A stretch of DNA of 64,000 nucleotides from positions 3,286,001-3,350,000 of the forward strand of contig NZ_OZ061318.1 in NCBI RefSeq assembly GCF_964063345.1. The letters are read 5' to 3'. The translations under genes were made by a program, and so were the position numbers. The number at the start of each line of letters is the position of its first letter. The stretch's first letter is position 1. This DNA comes from Pseudomonas lini. GTDB lineage: Bacteria; Pseudomonadota; Gammaproteobacteria; Pseudomonadales; Pseudomonadaceae. Positions 1 through 8,367 of the stretch are shown here, one piece after another. The notes beneath the pieces are model-generated. The model did not search any database. It was not told the DNA's origin and saw nothing but the letters and a program-made list of their open reading frames with translations.

Positions 1-65
1 TTGGCGTCCAGGCTCATCGTCAGGCCGATGCACAACGCCATGGCGATGCTAAGAAAACGTTTCAT
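1..65 (-). CDS. N-terminus of an exported protein (partial), possibly Tim44-domain family
   Basis: Only the first 21 or so codons lie in the window; the rest runs off the left edge. They read as a typical signal peptide: Met-Lys-Arg, then a hydrophobic stretch (FLSIAMALCIGLTMSL), then Asp-Ala. The start at 65 was chosen because it places MKR directly before the hydrophobic core; an in-frame ATG at 80 would add five residues. From memory, a Tim44-like secreted protein with a very similar signal sequence lies beside uvrD in other Pseudomonas. That identity is an inference from context, because the mature protein is not visible. Confidence 0.5.
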   Translation of the reverse strand, partial: MKRFLSIAMALCIGLTMSLDA

Positions 66-252
66 AAAGGGAATTCCCATTTGTGGATGGCACGCGCGCC
101 ATGTTGCACAGCTGAAGTGTTACTGGCTAGCGGCAGAGTGTTTCGGGCTTTTGCCTGACAGGTTGTGTTCAGCTTCAGTCAGCGCAATAAGGCCTGTTGA
201 TTTTGGTCTGTAGGATGAGTGGATGAGTTCTGTAGGAGTCAGGGTATCAACC

Positions 253-340
253 TGTGGGAGCGGGCTTGCTCGCGAAGGCAGCACCTCGGTGTATCAGAGG
301 CACCGCGTCATCGTTCTTCGCGAGCAAGCCCGCTCCCACA
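253..340. repeat. REPIN, TGTGGGAGCGGGCTTGC family
   Basis: Two 24-bp arms, 253-276 and 317-340, are perfect inverted copies separated by 40 bp. The arm begins TGTGGGAGCGGGCTTG, which is a Pseudomonas REP core. The element lies between the left-edge gene and the uvrD stop codon, both read on the minus strand, so any transcript leaving uvrD would carry the hairpin. Confidence 0.9.
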
Positions 341-357
341 AAAGCGCTCGGTCGCTT

Positions 358-2541
358 TTAGATGGCTTCCAGCTTGGCGTAACCCAGCATCAACCACTTG
401 CTGCCTTCGCTGAAATTCACCTGCACCCGCGCCTGAGCACCAGCGCCTTCGAAGTTCAGGATCACGCCATCGCCGAACACCGAATGCCGCACAGTCTGGC
501 CGAGGCTGAAACCGGTGTCCGGGATCTCGCTGCCGCCGAACAGGCTGCTGGAACTCTGTTGCTGGCCACCGCCGAACGGACGGCTGACGCTGTTGGACAG
601 CCGCACTTCCTGGATCAGGCCTTTCGGCACTTCACGTACGAAACGCGACACCTTGTTGTAGGTCTCGCTGCCGTACAGGCGTCGGGTTTCAGCATAAGTC
701 AGCACCAGATTCTGCATCGCCCGGGTGATACCGACATAGGCCAGGCGGCGTTCCTCTTCAAGACGGCCGGGTTCTTCCAGGCTCATCTTGTGCGGAAACA
801 GGCCTTCTTCCATACCCACCAGGAACACGTAAGGGAATTCCAGGCCCTTGGCGCTGTGCAGGGTCATCAACTGAATGCTGTCTTCGTGTTCGTCAGCCTG
901 GGTATCTCCGGCCTCCAGCGAGGCGTGACCGAGGAACGCCGCCAATGGCGACTGCTCTTCATCCTCTTCCGGATTTTCGAAGTTGCGCGCGGCGCTGACC
1001 AATTCCTCAAGGTTTTCTACCCGGGCCTGGCCTTTCTCGCCTTTTTCCGCCTGGTGGTAGGCAATCAGTCCCGACTGCTCGATGACGGTTTGGGTCATCA
1101 GATGCAACGGCATTTCCAGGCATTTGGCGGCGAGGTTCTCGATCAGCTCCATAAATGCCCCAAGAGCACCGGCAGCGCGACCGGTCAGGCCTTTGTTGGC
1201 CACCAGCTGACGCATGGCTTCCCACATTGACACATGGCTGTGGCGTGCATGATCGCGGATGGCTTCGACGGTTTTTTCACCGATGCCACGGGCCGGAACG
1301 TTGATCACCCGCTCGAGGGCCGCATCGTTGCCACGGCCTTCCAACAAACGCATGTACGCCATGGCGTTCTTGATTTCTGCCCGTTCGAAGAAGCGCTGAC
1401 CGCCATAAATGCGATACGGAATGCGCTCACGCAGTAAGGCTTCTTCCAAAACGCGCGATTGGGCGTTGGAGCGATACAAAATCGCGATATCGCTACGAGC
1501 CAAGCCGGTTTTCAGCGCGCTTTCGATGGTTTCAACCACGTAGCGTGCTTCGTCGTGTTCGTTGAAGGCTGCGTACAAATTGATCGCTTCGCCTTCGCCG
1601 CCATCGGTCCACAGCTCTTTGCCCATGCGCCCGGTATTGTTGGCGATCAGGGCGTTGGCGGCCTTGAGGATCCCGGCTGTGGAGCGGTAGTTTTGCTCCA
1701 GACGAATGATCTGGGCATCCGGGAAGTCGTCGGAATACTGATAAATGTTCTCGATTTTCGCGCCACGCCAGCCATAGATCGACTGATCGTCGTCGCCGAC
1801 CACCATCAGGCTGTCGCCACCCTTGGCCAGCAGACGCAACCAGGCGTACTGCACGGCGTTGGTGTCCTGGAATTCGTCCACCAGAATGTGCCGGAAGCGC
1901 TTCTGATAATGGGCGAGCAGGCCCGGGTTATCGCGCCACAGATCGAGGGCGCGCAGCAGCAGTTCAGAAAAGTCGATGACACCGGCGCGCAGGCACGCGG
2001 CCTCGTAGGCTTCATAAATGCTGCGCATAGTGGCCAGGAACAGATCGCCACTGGCCTGAATATGTTGCGGACGCAGACCTTCGTCTTTCTGCCCGTTGAT
2101 GAACCACTGGGCCTGCCGGACCGGCCAGCGTTGCTCGTCCAGCCCCAGCTCGCGGATCACCCGCTTGACCAGCCGTTGCTGGTCGTCGCTGTCGAGAATC
2201 TGGAAGGTCTGGCTCAGGCCTGCTTCCTGCCAGTGCGCCCGCAGCAAGCGGTGCGCCAGGCCGTGGAAGGTACCGACCCACATGCCGGCCGGGTTGATAC
2301 CCATCAGCTGCTCGATGCGATGACGCATCTCGGCAGCGGCCTTGTTGGTGAAGGTCACCGACAGAATGGAGTGGGGCGAGGCGTTTTCGACCTGGATCAA
2401 CCAGGCGATACGGTGCACCAGCACTCGGGTTTTACCGGAACCAGCACCGGCCAGGACCAACTGACGACCCACGGAGGCAGCTACGGCCTGACGTTGGGCA
2501 TCGTTGAGGGAGTTCAGCAGAAGGGAGAGATCATCGCGCAT
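358..2541 (-). CDS. uvrD: DNA helicase II UvrD
   Basis: This 727-residue superfamily 1A 3'-5' DNA helicase acts in nucleotide excision repair and mismatch repair; its length is close to the roughly 720 residues of E. coli UvrD. The N-terminus carries the Q-motif region (LNDAQRQAV) and Walker A (GAGSGKT, residues 32-38). The DEFQDTN Walker B box and GDDDQSIYGWRGA follow, and later LTYAETR-type motif VI sequence. A variable C-terminal tail ends in a conserved UvrD/PcrA-type small domain (FGDGVILNFEG). No LexA-type box of the form CTGT-N8-ACAG is visible upstream, so SOS control as in E. coli is not supported here. Confidence 0.98.
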   Translation of the reverse strand: MRDDLSLLLNSLNDAQRQAVAASVGRQLVLAGAGSGKTRVLVHRIAWLIQVENASPHSILSVTFTNKAAAEMRHRIEQLMGINPAGMWVGTFHGLAHRLLRAHWQEAGLSQTFQILDSDDQQRLVKRVIRELGLDEQRWPVRQAQWFINGQKDEGLRPQHIQASGDLFLATMRSIYEAYEAACLRAGVIDFSELLLRALDLWRDNPGLLAHYQKRFRHILVDEFQDTNAVQYAWLRLLAKGGDSLMVVGDDDQSIYGWRGAKIENIYQYSDDFPDAQIIRLEQNYRSTAGILKAANALIANNTGRMGKELWTDGGEGEAINLYAAFNEHDEARYVVETIESALKTGLARSDIAILYRSNAQSRVLEEALLRERIPYRIYGGQRFFERAEIKNAMAYMRLLEGRGNDAALERVINVPARGIGEKTVEAIRDHARHSHVSMWEAMRQLVANKGLTGRAAGALGAFMELIENLAAKCLEMPLHLMTQTVIEQSGLIAYHQAEKGEKGQARVENLEELVSAARNFENPEEDEEQSPLAAFLGHASLEAGDTQADEHEDSIQLMTLHSAKGLEFPYVFLVGMEEGLFPHKMSLEEPGRLEEERRLAYVGITRAMQNLVLTYAETRRLYGSETYNKVSRFVREVPKGLIQEVRLSNSVSRPFGGGQQQSSSSLFGGSEIPDTGFSLGQTVRHSVFGDGVILNFEGAGAQARVQVNFSEGSKWLMLGYAKLEAI

Positions 2542-2719
2542 CGGGGCATTCTAGGGTGCGCCGTCACACCGGGCAAACCGAGCTTTGCATTAGCCGATGA
2601 AAGAAGCACCGATGACGACTGGTCGGTCACCAGCTGCAAGCATGGGCGGAGCTCGTCTGGCGGCTTTTTTACCAAGGCAGGCGGCTCAAACTTTCGTCTA
2701 CTTTATGACCTTGGGCTGT

Positions 2720-2747
2720 TTGGTCCGGGCATTTGCTTGTGTATGCT
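2720..2747 (+). promoter_or_regulatory. candidate sigma-70 promoter of the GGDEF-EAL gene
   Basis: TTGGTC (2720-2725) and TATGCT (2742-2747) are separated by 16 bp. Transcription would begin near 2755, which excludes the in-frame upstream start at 2733 and supports translation from 2769 or 2799. This is sequence inspection only. Confidence 0.4.
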
Positions 2748-2798
2748 CCGTCCACAATTCGGGCTCGCATGCTCACTATAAGAACAAGAACATTGCCT

Positions 2799-5672
2799 AT
2801 GACCTTCAGCTCCGACCTGTCGGGCCCCTCTGTGGAGCCCCGGGTTATCCGCAAACAGTACGCCATGGAGATGGCGGTCGAACGCACGCGTCTGCTGTAC
2901 CAGGGTTCGCTGTTGCCTACGCTGTTCATGCTGATCAACGGTCTGGTGTGCGCCGGCTTGCTCTGGAGCCCGCAGCGTTACTTCATGGTCAGCGTCTGGC
3001 TGATCTGGCTATTGTCGCTGGTGGCATTGCGGGTGATTCAAGTCGCGGCCTTCGATTCGGCGATTCCCAATCGTCAGGCGCATCCGGTCTGGCGTCGTAT
3101 GTTCTTCCTCGGCTCGGCGATGACAGGCCTGACCCTGGCCGGTGCCGGCATCGCGTTGGTGCCCGCTGATAATTTCATGCAACAAGCCTGGGTATTCGGC
3201 CTGATCGGCGCCGCGGCACTCTCGGCCAGCGTTGCTTATGCCGTCAGCCTGCCGGCTTTTCTATCCTTTACCTTGCCCTGTCTGTTGCCGGCCATCGGCT
3301 ATCTGTTCTGGGGCGGGGATGAGCAGGAACAGGGCTGGGGCTGGTTCGGGCTGATTTTGCTGGGCTCGCTGAGCGTGGTTGCCTGGCAGGTCAATCGGCT
3401 GATCGATCAGGGGTTGCTGCGGCGTTTTCAAAATCAGGCCCTGATCGAGCATTTGCAGCAGGCGCAAAGTCGTAGTGATCAGCTCAATCAGGAGCTGGGC
3501 AAGGAAATCGACCAGCGTCGCCGCGCCGAAGACGAATTACGTGAAACTCAGGTCGACCTCGAAAACCGGGTCGCACAACGCAGTCTGGAGCTGGACGCCG
3601 CCAACCACGCCTTGAGCAAAAGCGAAGCGCGGCTGGCGCTGGCATTGAAGGCGAGCGAACTCGGGTTGTGGGACTGGAACCTGCAGACAGACGAAGTTCA
3701 TCACACGCAACTCCAGGAGCTGTTTGGTCTGGAGCCAGAATACGTGACGGCGATGCTCCGCCACCTCAAGCCCAGGCTGCACCCCGACGACTTGCCATCG
3801 CTGAAGCGGGCGCTGGTCGAGCATTTGAAGGGGCGTAGCGAGGATTATCAGATCGAGTATCGGGTGCGGCATGGCGATGGCCATTGGGTCTGGATCGAGG
3901 ACCGTGGTCGAGCGGTTGAGCGCAGTGAAAACGGCCGGGTGATCCGCATGGTCGGCACCCGTCGCGACATCAGCGCCAGCAAGGGTCTGGAGCAACAGCG
4001 ACAACTGGCGGCGACGGTGTTTGAGGCCGCCAGCGAAGGCATTGTAATTCTGGACCCGAATTACGCGCTGATTGCCGTCAATCAGGCCTTCAGTCGGGTT
4101 ACCGGCTATGACATCGATGACATGCTCGGACGCAACGTGGTCGAGTTGCCCTGCAGCCGCGATGCCCGCCGGCATTACGCGACGATTCGTCAGGCGCTGG
4201 AGCAGGACGGTAGCTGGCAGGGCGAGCTGGTCGAAGCCCGCAAGAATGGCGAGCTGTATCCGCAATGGCTGCAACTGAATGCCGTGCGCGATTCGCGGGG
4301 AAATGTGAGTCATATCGTCGGCTTCTTCGCCGATCTGTCCGCTCGGCGTGAATCCGAAGAACGTATGCGCTACCTCGCTCATTACGATGAACTCACGGGG
4401 CTGGCCAACCGTTCGTTGTTCCGCGAACGGCTGCACGAGGCTCATCAGCGTGGGCGCCAGGGCGGTCGTCGCAGTCTGGCGTTACTGCACATCAATCTGG
4501 ACCGTTTCAAGCTGCTCAACGATAGCCTCGGCCACGAAATTGCCGATGAGTTGTTACAAAAAATGGCCCGACGGTTGGTCAATGCACTGCCGGAAGCGGA
4601 CACTATCGCCCGGCTGTCCGGCGATGAGTTTGCAGTGCTGTTCGATACCTACGGCAACTTGTCGAGCCTGGCGCGGGTGGCGACCCGATTGTCGACCAAA
4701 CTGCGTTTGCCGCTCACCGTCGAGGGGCATGAATTGGTGATGAGCGCGTCCATGGGCATCAGCCTGTTGCCGGACACCGCGCGGGATATTTCCGCGCTGG
4801 TCAGCCAGTCGAACATGGCCATGCAGCATGCCAAACACTTGGGCGGCAACAACTTCCAGTTCTATACAGACAGCCTGCAAGCCAGCACGCTCGAGCGTTT
4901 GCAGCTCGAGAACCAGTTGCGCAAAGCCATCGAAGAAAAGCAGCTGAAAGTGTTTTATCAACCGAAACTCTGCCTCGCCACCGGCCGGCTGAACGCCGCC
5001 GAGGCGTTGGTACGCTGGAATCACCCAATCCTGGGTCAGGTACCGCCGGGGGATTTCATCGGTCTGGCCGAGGAAACCGGGCTGATCGGCGCTATAGGCG
5101 AGTTCGTTTTGCGCCAGGCCTGTTGGCAAGCGTGTGAGTGGCAGCGTCAGGGACTAGAGCCGATTCGGGTCTCGGTCAACCTGTCGGTGCATCAGTTGCG
5201 TCAGGGAAAACTGGTCAGCCTGGTGCGTCAGGTGCTGGAGGAAACCGGCCTGGCGCCGCATTACCTGGAACTGGAGCTCACCGAGAGCCAGTTGTTGGAC
5301 AGTGTCGAGCACATCATTGCGACCTTCCAGCAGTTGCGCGACCTTGGAGTGAAACTGGCCATCGACGACTTTGGCACTGGCTATTCGTCCTTGAGCTATC
5401 TCAAGCGCATCCCCGTGGACTACGTGAAAATCGATCAGGCATTTATCCGCGGGCTGGGGGAGAGCAGTGAGGATGCGGCGATCACCCGGGCGATCATCGC
5501 CATGGCGCATGGTTTGTCGCTGAAAGTGGTGGCTGAAGGCGTCGAGCGACCGGAACAGCTGGAATTTCTGAAAGCCGAGCGCTGCGATGAAGTGCAGGGC
5601 TATTGGGTTAGCCGTCCGGTCGAGGCCGCCGACCTGGCCGAGCTTTTACGTCGCGACGCCAATCCTTTGTAG
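2799..5672 (+). CDS. membrane-anchored PAS-GGDEF-EAL cyclic-di-GMP protein
   Basis: This 957-residue protein has an N-terminal block of about six membrane segments (roughly residues 25-190). A coiled coil follows (about 205-270), then two PAS domains (about 275-400 and 405-510), a GGDEF domain and a C-terminal EAL domain. The GGDEF signature reads SGDEF (RLSGDEFAVL), so cyclase activity is uncertain. The phosphodiesterase residues look intact: EALVRW, the VNLS Asn, LELTES, DDFGTGYS, VKID, AEGVE and QGY. The likely output is c-di-GMP hydrolysis controlled by a PAS or membrane signal. Start 2799 gives MTFSSDL; in-frame starts at 2733 and 2769 are possible. From memory the PAO1 counterpart is PA5442, also beside uvrD. 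Confidence 0.93.
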   Translation: MTFSSDLSGPSVEPRVIRKQYAMEMAVERTRLLYQGSLLPTLFMLINGLVCAGLLWSPQRYFMVSVWLIWLLSLVALRVIQVAAFDSAIPNRQAHPVWRRMFFLGSAMTGLTLAGAGIALVPADNFMQQAWVFGLIGAAALSASVAYAVSLPAFLSFTLPCLLPAIGYLFWGGDEQEQGWGWFGLILLGSLSVVAWQVNRLIDQGLLRRFQNQALIEHLQQAQSRSDQLNQELGKEIDQRRRAEDELRETQVDLENRVAQRSLELDAANHALSKSEARLALALKASELGLWDWNLQTDEVHHTQLQELFGLEPEYVTAMLRHLKPRLHPDDLPSLKRALVEHLKGRSEDYQIEYRVRHGDGHWVWIEDRGRAVERSENGRVIRMVGTRRDISASKGLEQQRQLAATVFEAASEGIVILDPNYALIAVNQAFSRVTGYDIDDMLGRNVVELPCSRDARRHYATIRQALEQDGSWQGELVEARKNGELYPQWLQLNAVRDSRGNVSHIVGFFADLSARRESEERMRYLAHYDELTGLANRSLFRERLHEAHQRGRQGGRRSLALLHINLDRFKLLNDSLGHEIADELLQKMARRLVNALPEADTIARLSGDEFAVLFDTYGNLSSLARVATRLSTKLRLPLTVEGHELVMSASMGISLLPDTARDISALVSQSNMAMQHAKHLGGNNFQFYTDSLQASTLERLQLENQLRKAIEEKQLKVFYQPKLCLATGRLNAAEALVRWNHPILGQVPPGDFIGLAEETGLIGAIGEFVLRQACWQACEWQRQGLEPIRVSVNLSVHQLRQGKLVSLVRQVLEETGLAPHYLELELTESQLLDSVEHIIATFQQLRDLGVKLAIDDFGTGYSSLSYLKRIPVDYVKIDQAFIRGLGESSEDAAITRAIIAMAHGLSLKVVAEGVERPEQLEFLKAERCDEVQGYWVSRPVEAADLAELLRRDANPL

Positions 5673-5675
5673 CCC

Positions 5676-5778
5676 GCTGCCGAAGGCAGCGTTCGGCTGC
5701 AACGCAGTCGTAAACCTGCTTACCGGACTTTTCCTGTTAAACCGCATCCACCTTCACAACGGCTTCGCAGCCGAACGC
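5676..5778. repeat. hairpin and 12-bp inverted repeat after the GGDEF-EAL gene
   Basis: Three bases after the stop codon, GCTGCC-GAA-GGCAGC (5676-5690) forms a compact hairpin without a T run. GCGTTCGGCTGC (5689-5700) is matched by its exact inverse at 5767-5778. The pattern resembles a decayed intergenic repeat pair. The rest of the gap up to rccR holds only the palindrome at 5882. Confidence 0.6.
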
Positions 5779-5881
5779 AGGCTTCACATGCTGCTACAAG
5801 GACCGAGAGGGCTACATGGAGCGCATGTCGCATGAAATGGGGACATTGAGTTACGCATTGAGCAGGCAAAATGCCGATTCA

Positions 5882-5896
5882 TGTAGTATAACTACA
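5882..5896. promoter_or_regulatory. perfect 15-bp palindrome upstream of rccR, candidate autoregulatory site
   Basis: TGTAGT-ATA-ACTACA is a perfect inverted repeat with a 3-bp centre, 47 bp before the rccR start. RpiR-family regulators bind such palindromes as dimers, and RccR is known to act on its own promoter region in Pseudomonas. Assigning this site to RccR is an inference from its position and symmetry. Confidence 0.65.
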
Positions 5897-5943
5897 AGCG
5901 TGCTACATCCCCGGCACCTGCCAATAACAAAGAGTCCGCCCCT

Positions 5944-6810
5944 TTGAATCTGCTGCAACACATCGCCCAGTCACGCCACCTGTTACGCAAGTCGGAGCTC
6001 AAGGTCGCCGACCACGTGCTGCTTGATCCTGCGGCGGTGATGCACAGTTCCATGGCCGACCTGGCCCACAGCGTGGGCATCAGCGAGCCGACCATCGTGC
6101 GGTTTTGCCGCGCCATCGGTTGCTCCGGGTTTCAGGATTTGAAGCTGAAACTGGCGCAGAGCCTGGCGGCTGGCGCGAGTTTCGGGCAGTTCGCGATCCA
6201 TGAAGACGATTCGGTCGCCGACTACAGCCTGAAAATCTTCGACACCACCCTGCACACGCTGATGGAAGTTCGCGAGAAACTCGATCCGGTGGAGTTGCAG
6301 AGGGCGGTGTCGCTGATGTCTCAGGCCCAGCGTGTCGAGTTCTATGGATTCGGTGCCTCGGGCGCCGTGGCGGCGGATGCCCAGCATAAGTTTTTCCGTT
6401 TGCTGCTGACTGCAGCGGCGTATTCCGACCCGCACATGCAGGCGATGTCGGCGGTTACCCTGAAGCCGAGCGACGTGGCGATCTGCATTTCCCAATCGGG
6501 GCGTTCCAAGGACCTGTTGATCACCGCCAACCTTGTGCGCGAAAGCGGAGCTTCGTTGATCACGTTGTGCCCGAGCCAGACACCGTTGGCCGAGCTGTCG
6601 ACCGTCAACCTGGCGATCGATGTGCATGAAGACACCGAAATCTACACGCCGCTGACGTCGCGCATCGCGCACCTGGTGGTGATCGATGTGCTGGCGATGG
6701 GCGTGGCCATGGCCCGCGGTCCGAGCCTGGTCAATCACCTCAAGAGCGTCAAACGCAGCCTTCGCAGCTTGCGGCTGTCGCCCAAGTCAGTAAAAGCCCT
6801 CGACGATTGA
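5944..6810 (+). CDS. rccR: RpiR/HexR-family carbon metabolism regulator RccR
   Basis: The 288-residue protein has an N-terminal RpiR winged HTH (residues 1-75; recognition region VGISEPTIVRFCRAIG) and a C-terminal SIS sugar-phosphate domain (about 130-260; FGASGAVAADAQHKFF and ISQSGRSKDLL). RccR senses the Entner-Doudoroff intermediate KDPG and controls pyruvate, glyoxylate-shunt and gluconeogenic genes. It is close to HexR, but its place beside pycR-pycAB identifies it as the PA5438 type. The start is TTG, chosen because the sequence MNLLQHIAQSRHLL aligns with the family N-terminus. The perfect palindrome upstream suggests autoregulation. Confidence 0.9.
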   Translation: MNLLQHIAQSRHLLRKSELKVADHVLLDPAAVMHSSMADLAHSVGISEPTIVRFCRAIGCSGFQDLKLKLAQSLAAGASFGQFAIHEDDSVADYSLKIFDTTLHTLMEVREKLDPVELQRAVSLMSQAQRVEFYGFGASGAVAADAQHKFFRLLLTAAAYSDPHMQAMSAVTLKPSDVAICISQSGRSKDLLITANLVRESGASLITLCPSQTPLAELSTVNLAIDVHEDTEIYTPLTSRIAHLVVIDVLAMGVAMARGPSLVNHLKSVKRSLRSLRLSPKSVKALDD

Positions 6811-6847
6811 GCCCGATCTGACATTGCCGGAAGGTCGTTCCGACCTT

Positions 6848-6939
6848 TTCGCGGGCAAGCCCGCTCCCACAAGGATCGGCTGTGTTGCACAGAATGAGTG
6901 AACACCACCGGTCCCTGTGGGAGCGGGCTTGCCCGCGAA
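6848..6939. repeat. REPIN, TGTGGGAGCGGGCTTGC family
   Basis: Perfect 24-bp inverted arms lie at 6848-6871 and 6916-6939, in the gap between rccR and the next plus-strand gene. Apart from this element and weak AT-rich sequence at 6960-7030, the gap shows nothing else. Confidence 0.9.
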
Positions 6940-7060
6940 GGCGTCCTCAAAAACACCCCTGTCATCTGCCAATGTTCACACCGCTGTAACCTTCCCGCCG
7001 CCAAACCGTCATCCCTCGCACCTATCTTGTAACTCCCGTACTCGCCTTGGGAGACTCGAA

Positions 7061-7273
7061 ATGGCTCAGCCCTACGAAGAACGCAACAGCGCCGTCAAAA
7101 CCCGTCGTCAGCAAGAAGATCAGCGCCGCATGGAATTTCGCCGTGCCATCGAAGATCGCAGCGAGCGCCGTCAGCTTCTGGCGGAAATTGGCGAATTTCC
7201 TGACGACCTCGAACTCAATTACTGGCAGGCAGCTCCCGTAACTTCCCGTCGAAACGCTCAACCAGGGCGCTGA
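7061..7273 (+). CDS. small charged protein, PA3496-like family
   Basis: This 70-residue protein is very rich in Arg, Glu and Gln (KTRRQQEDQRRMEFRRAIEDRSERRQL) and probably mostly helical. It has no signal peptide or membrane segment. The arrangement resembles the short Pseudomonas PA3496-type proteins, sometimes labelled envelope integrity proteins; the function is unknown. The ATG at 7061 was chosen because the in-frame sequence upstream is REP-derived. Its last 59 bp overlap the 3' end of pycR on the other strand. Confidence 0.7.
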   Translation: MAQPYEERNSAVKTRRQQEDQRRMEFRRAIEDRSERRQLLAEIGEFPDDLELNYWQAAPVTSRRNAQPGR

Positions 7274-8177
7274 TCTGCATCCGCTCGCTGCGGATAAACG
7301 CAAGAAATGCGTGCGCCACCGGTGACAGCCGTTTGGCTTTTGCCTGGACCAGGCACCAACTGCGGTACAGCGGCAGTTCTTCGACCGGCAACTCGATCAA
7401 TCCGCCCGTTGCCAATTCAAGGTTCAGGGCATGGCGCGTCAACAGCGCCAGGCCCAGACCCGCGAGCACGCATTCACGCTGGGCTTCGGCCGATGAGACT
7501 TCTTGGGTCTGGTTGAAGTGCACGCGCTTTTCTTTGAAATACTCTTCGCACGCCAATCGCGTACCGGAGCCGGATTCGCGCAATAGCAGTGTGTAAGGCT
7601 CCAGATCCTGTAAGCGCAGTGGGCCCATGTGGCACAACGGATGATCCGGTGGTGCTACGGCGACAATCGGGTTGTTGAGAAATGGCAAGAACTCCAGCCC
7701 CATGTCCTGCGGCACCATGGACATGATCACCAGATCGTCGCGGTTGTCGGAGAGGCGCCGGATTACCTGCCCACGGTTGACCACCGTCAGTTGCAGATTC
7801 ACCTCCGGGTGCTGGCGCTTGAAGGCGGCAAACAGGTGCGGCACGAAATACTTGGCGCTGGATTCCACCGCCAGTTTCAGCTGACCCTGCAATGAGCCTT
7901 GCATGTCCGACAGCTGCATATCGAGGTTTTCCAGGCGCCCGAAAATGTCCCGGCTGGCGCGCTGCAGTGCTTCGGCCGCCTCGGTCATGTAGAGTTTTTT
8001 GCCGACGTAATCGAATAAAGGTTGGCCGATCAGCTCTTCGAGTTGACGAATCTGTAGGCTCACGGCAGGTTGTGTGAGCGACATTTCGTCGGCCGCGCGG
8101 CTGTAGGACCTTAAGTCGCACACCTCATTGAAGATCTGCAATTGACGCAACGTCATACGCATCAATGACTTACGCAT
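7215..8177 (-). CDS. pycR: LysR-type regulator of pyruvate carboxylase, PycR
   Basis: This 320-residue LysR regulator has an HTH at about residues 25-45 (YSRAADEMSLTQPAVSLQIRQLEEL) and a C-terminal effector-binding domain (about 95-300). It is divergent from pycA, as in P. aeruginosa, where the PA5437 protein was named PycR. A palindrome with LysR-box symmetry lies between the two genes. The start at 8177 gives MRKSLMRMTLRQLQIF; Met6 or Met8 are also possible since the ribosome site is weak. The 3' end overlaps the small gene at 7061-7273. Confidence 0.88.
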   Translation of the reverse strand: MRKSLMRMTLRQLQIFNEVCDLRSYSRAADEMSLTQPAVSLQIRQLEELIGQPLFDYVGKKLYMTEAAEALQRASRDIFGRLENLDMQLSDMQGSLQGQLKLAVESSAKYFVPHLFAAFKRQHPEVNLQLTVVNRGQVIRRLSDNRDDLVIMSMVPQDMGLEFLPFLNNPIVAVAPPDHPLCHMGPLRLQDLEPYTLLLRESGSGTRLACEEYFKEKRVHFNQTQEVSSAEAQRECVLAGLGLALLTRHALNLELATGGLIELPVEELPLYRSWCLVQAKAKRLSPVAHAFLAFIRSERMQISALVERFDGKLRELPASN

Positions 8178-8214
8178 TTTCTAGAGACCCTGAGCGGAGG
8201 CTGATGCCTCAACT

Positions 8215-8230
8215 ATAAGTCTTTGCTTAT
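8215..8230. promoter_or_regulatory. candidate LysR-type operator between pycR and pycA
   Basis: ATAAG-TCTTTG-CTTAT is a perfect interrupted palindrome 38 bp from the pycR start and 138 bp from pycA. Size, AT-rich arms and position suit a LysR recognition site that would serve both autorepression and activation of pycA. This is inferred from symmetry and position. Confidence 0.5.
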
Positions 8231-8367
8231 GTGTAACCCAATTATTATTCATTTTTGTTAATCCTTTGCGAAGGCTAGTGTGGAGCTGCGACTGAATTGA
8301 AATATTTGGTCACGCGTCGACCTGGTCTGACAGGTCGTGGGTACCACCGGCTCAAGGGAACCTCCAA

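Noticed and set aside
253..340. CRISPR-like spacing of repeats
   Set aside because: Arms are inverted, not direct, occur as isolated pairs and have no spacers or cas genes; they are REPINs.
2620..2634. CTG-GTCGGTCAC-CAG near uvrD considered as a LexA box
   Set aside because: The spacing is 9 rather than 10 bases between CTG and CAG, and the TATA-rich core of SOS boxes is missing.
1459..2781. 440-codon frame antisense to uvrD
   Set aside because: Same reasoning: complete overlap with a conserved helicase gene and no recognisable domain.
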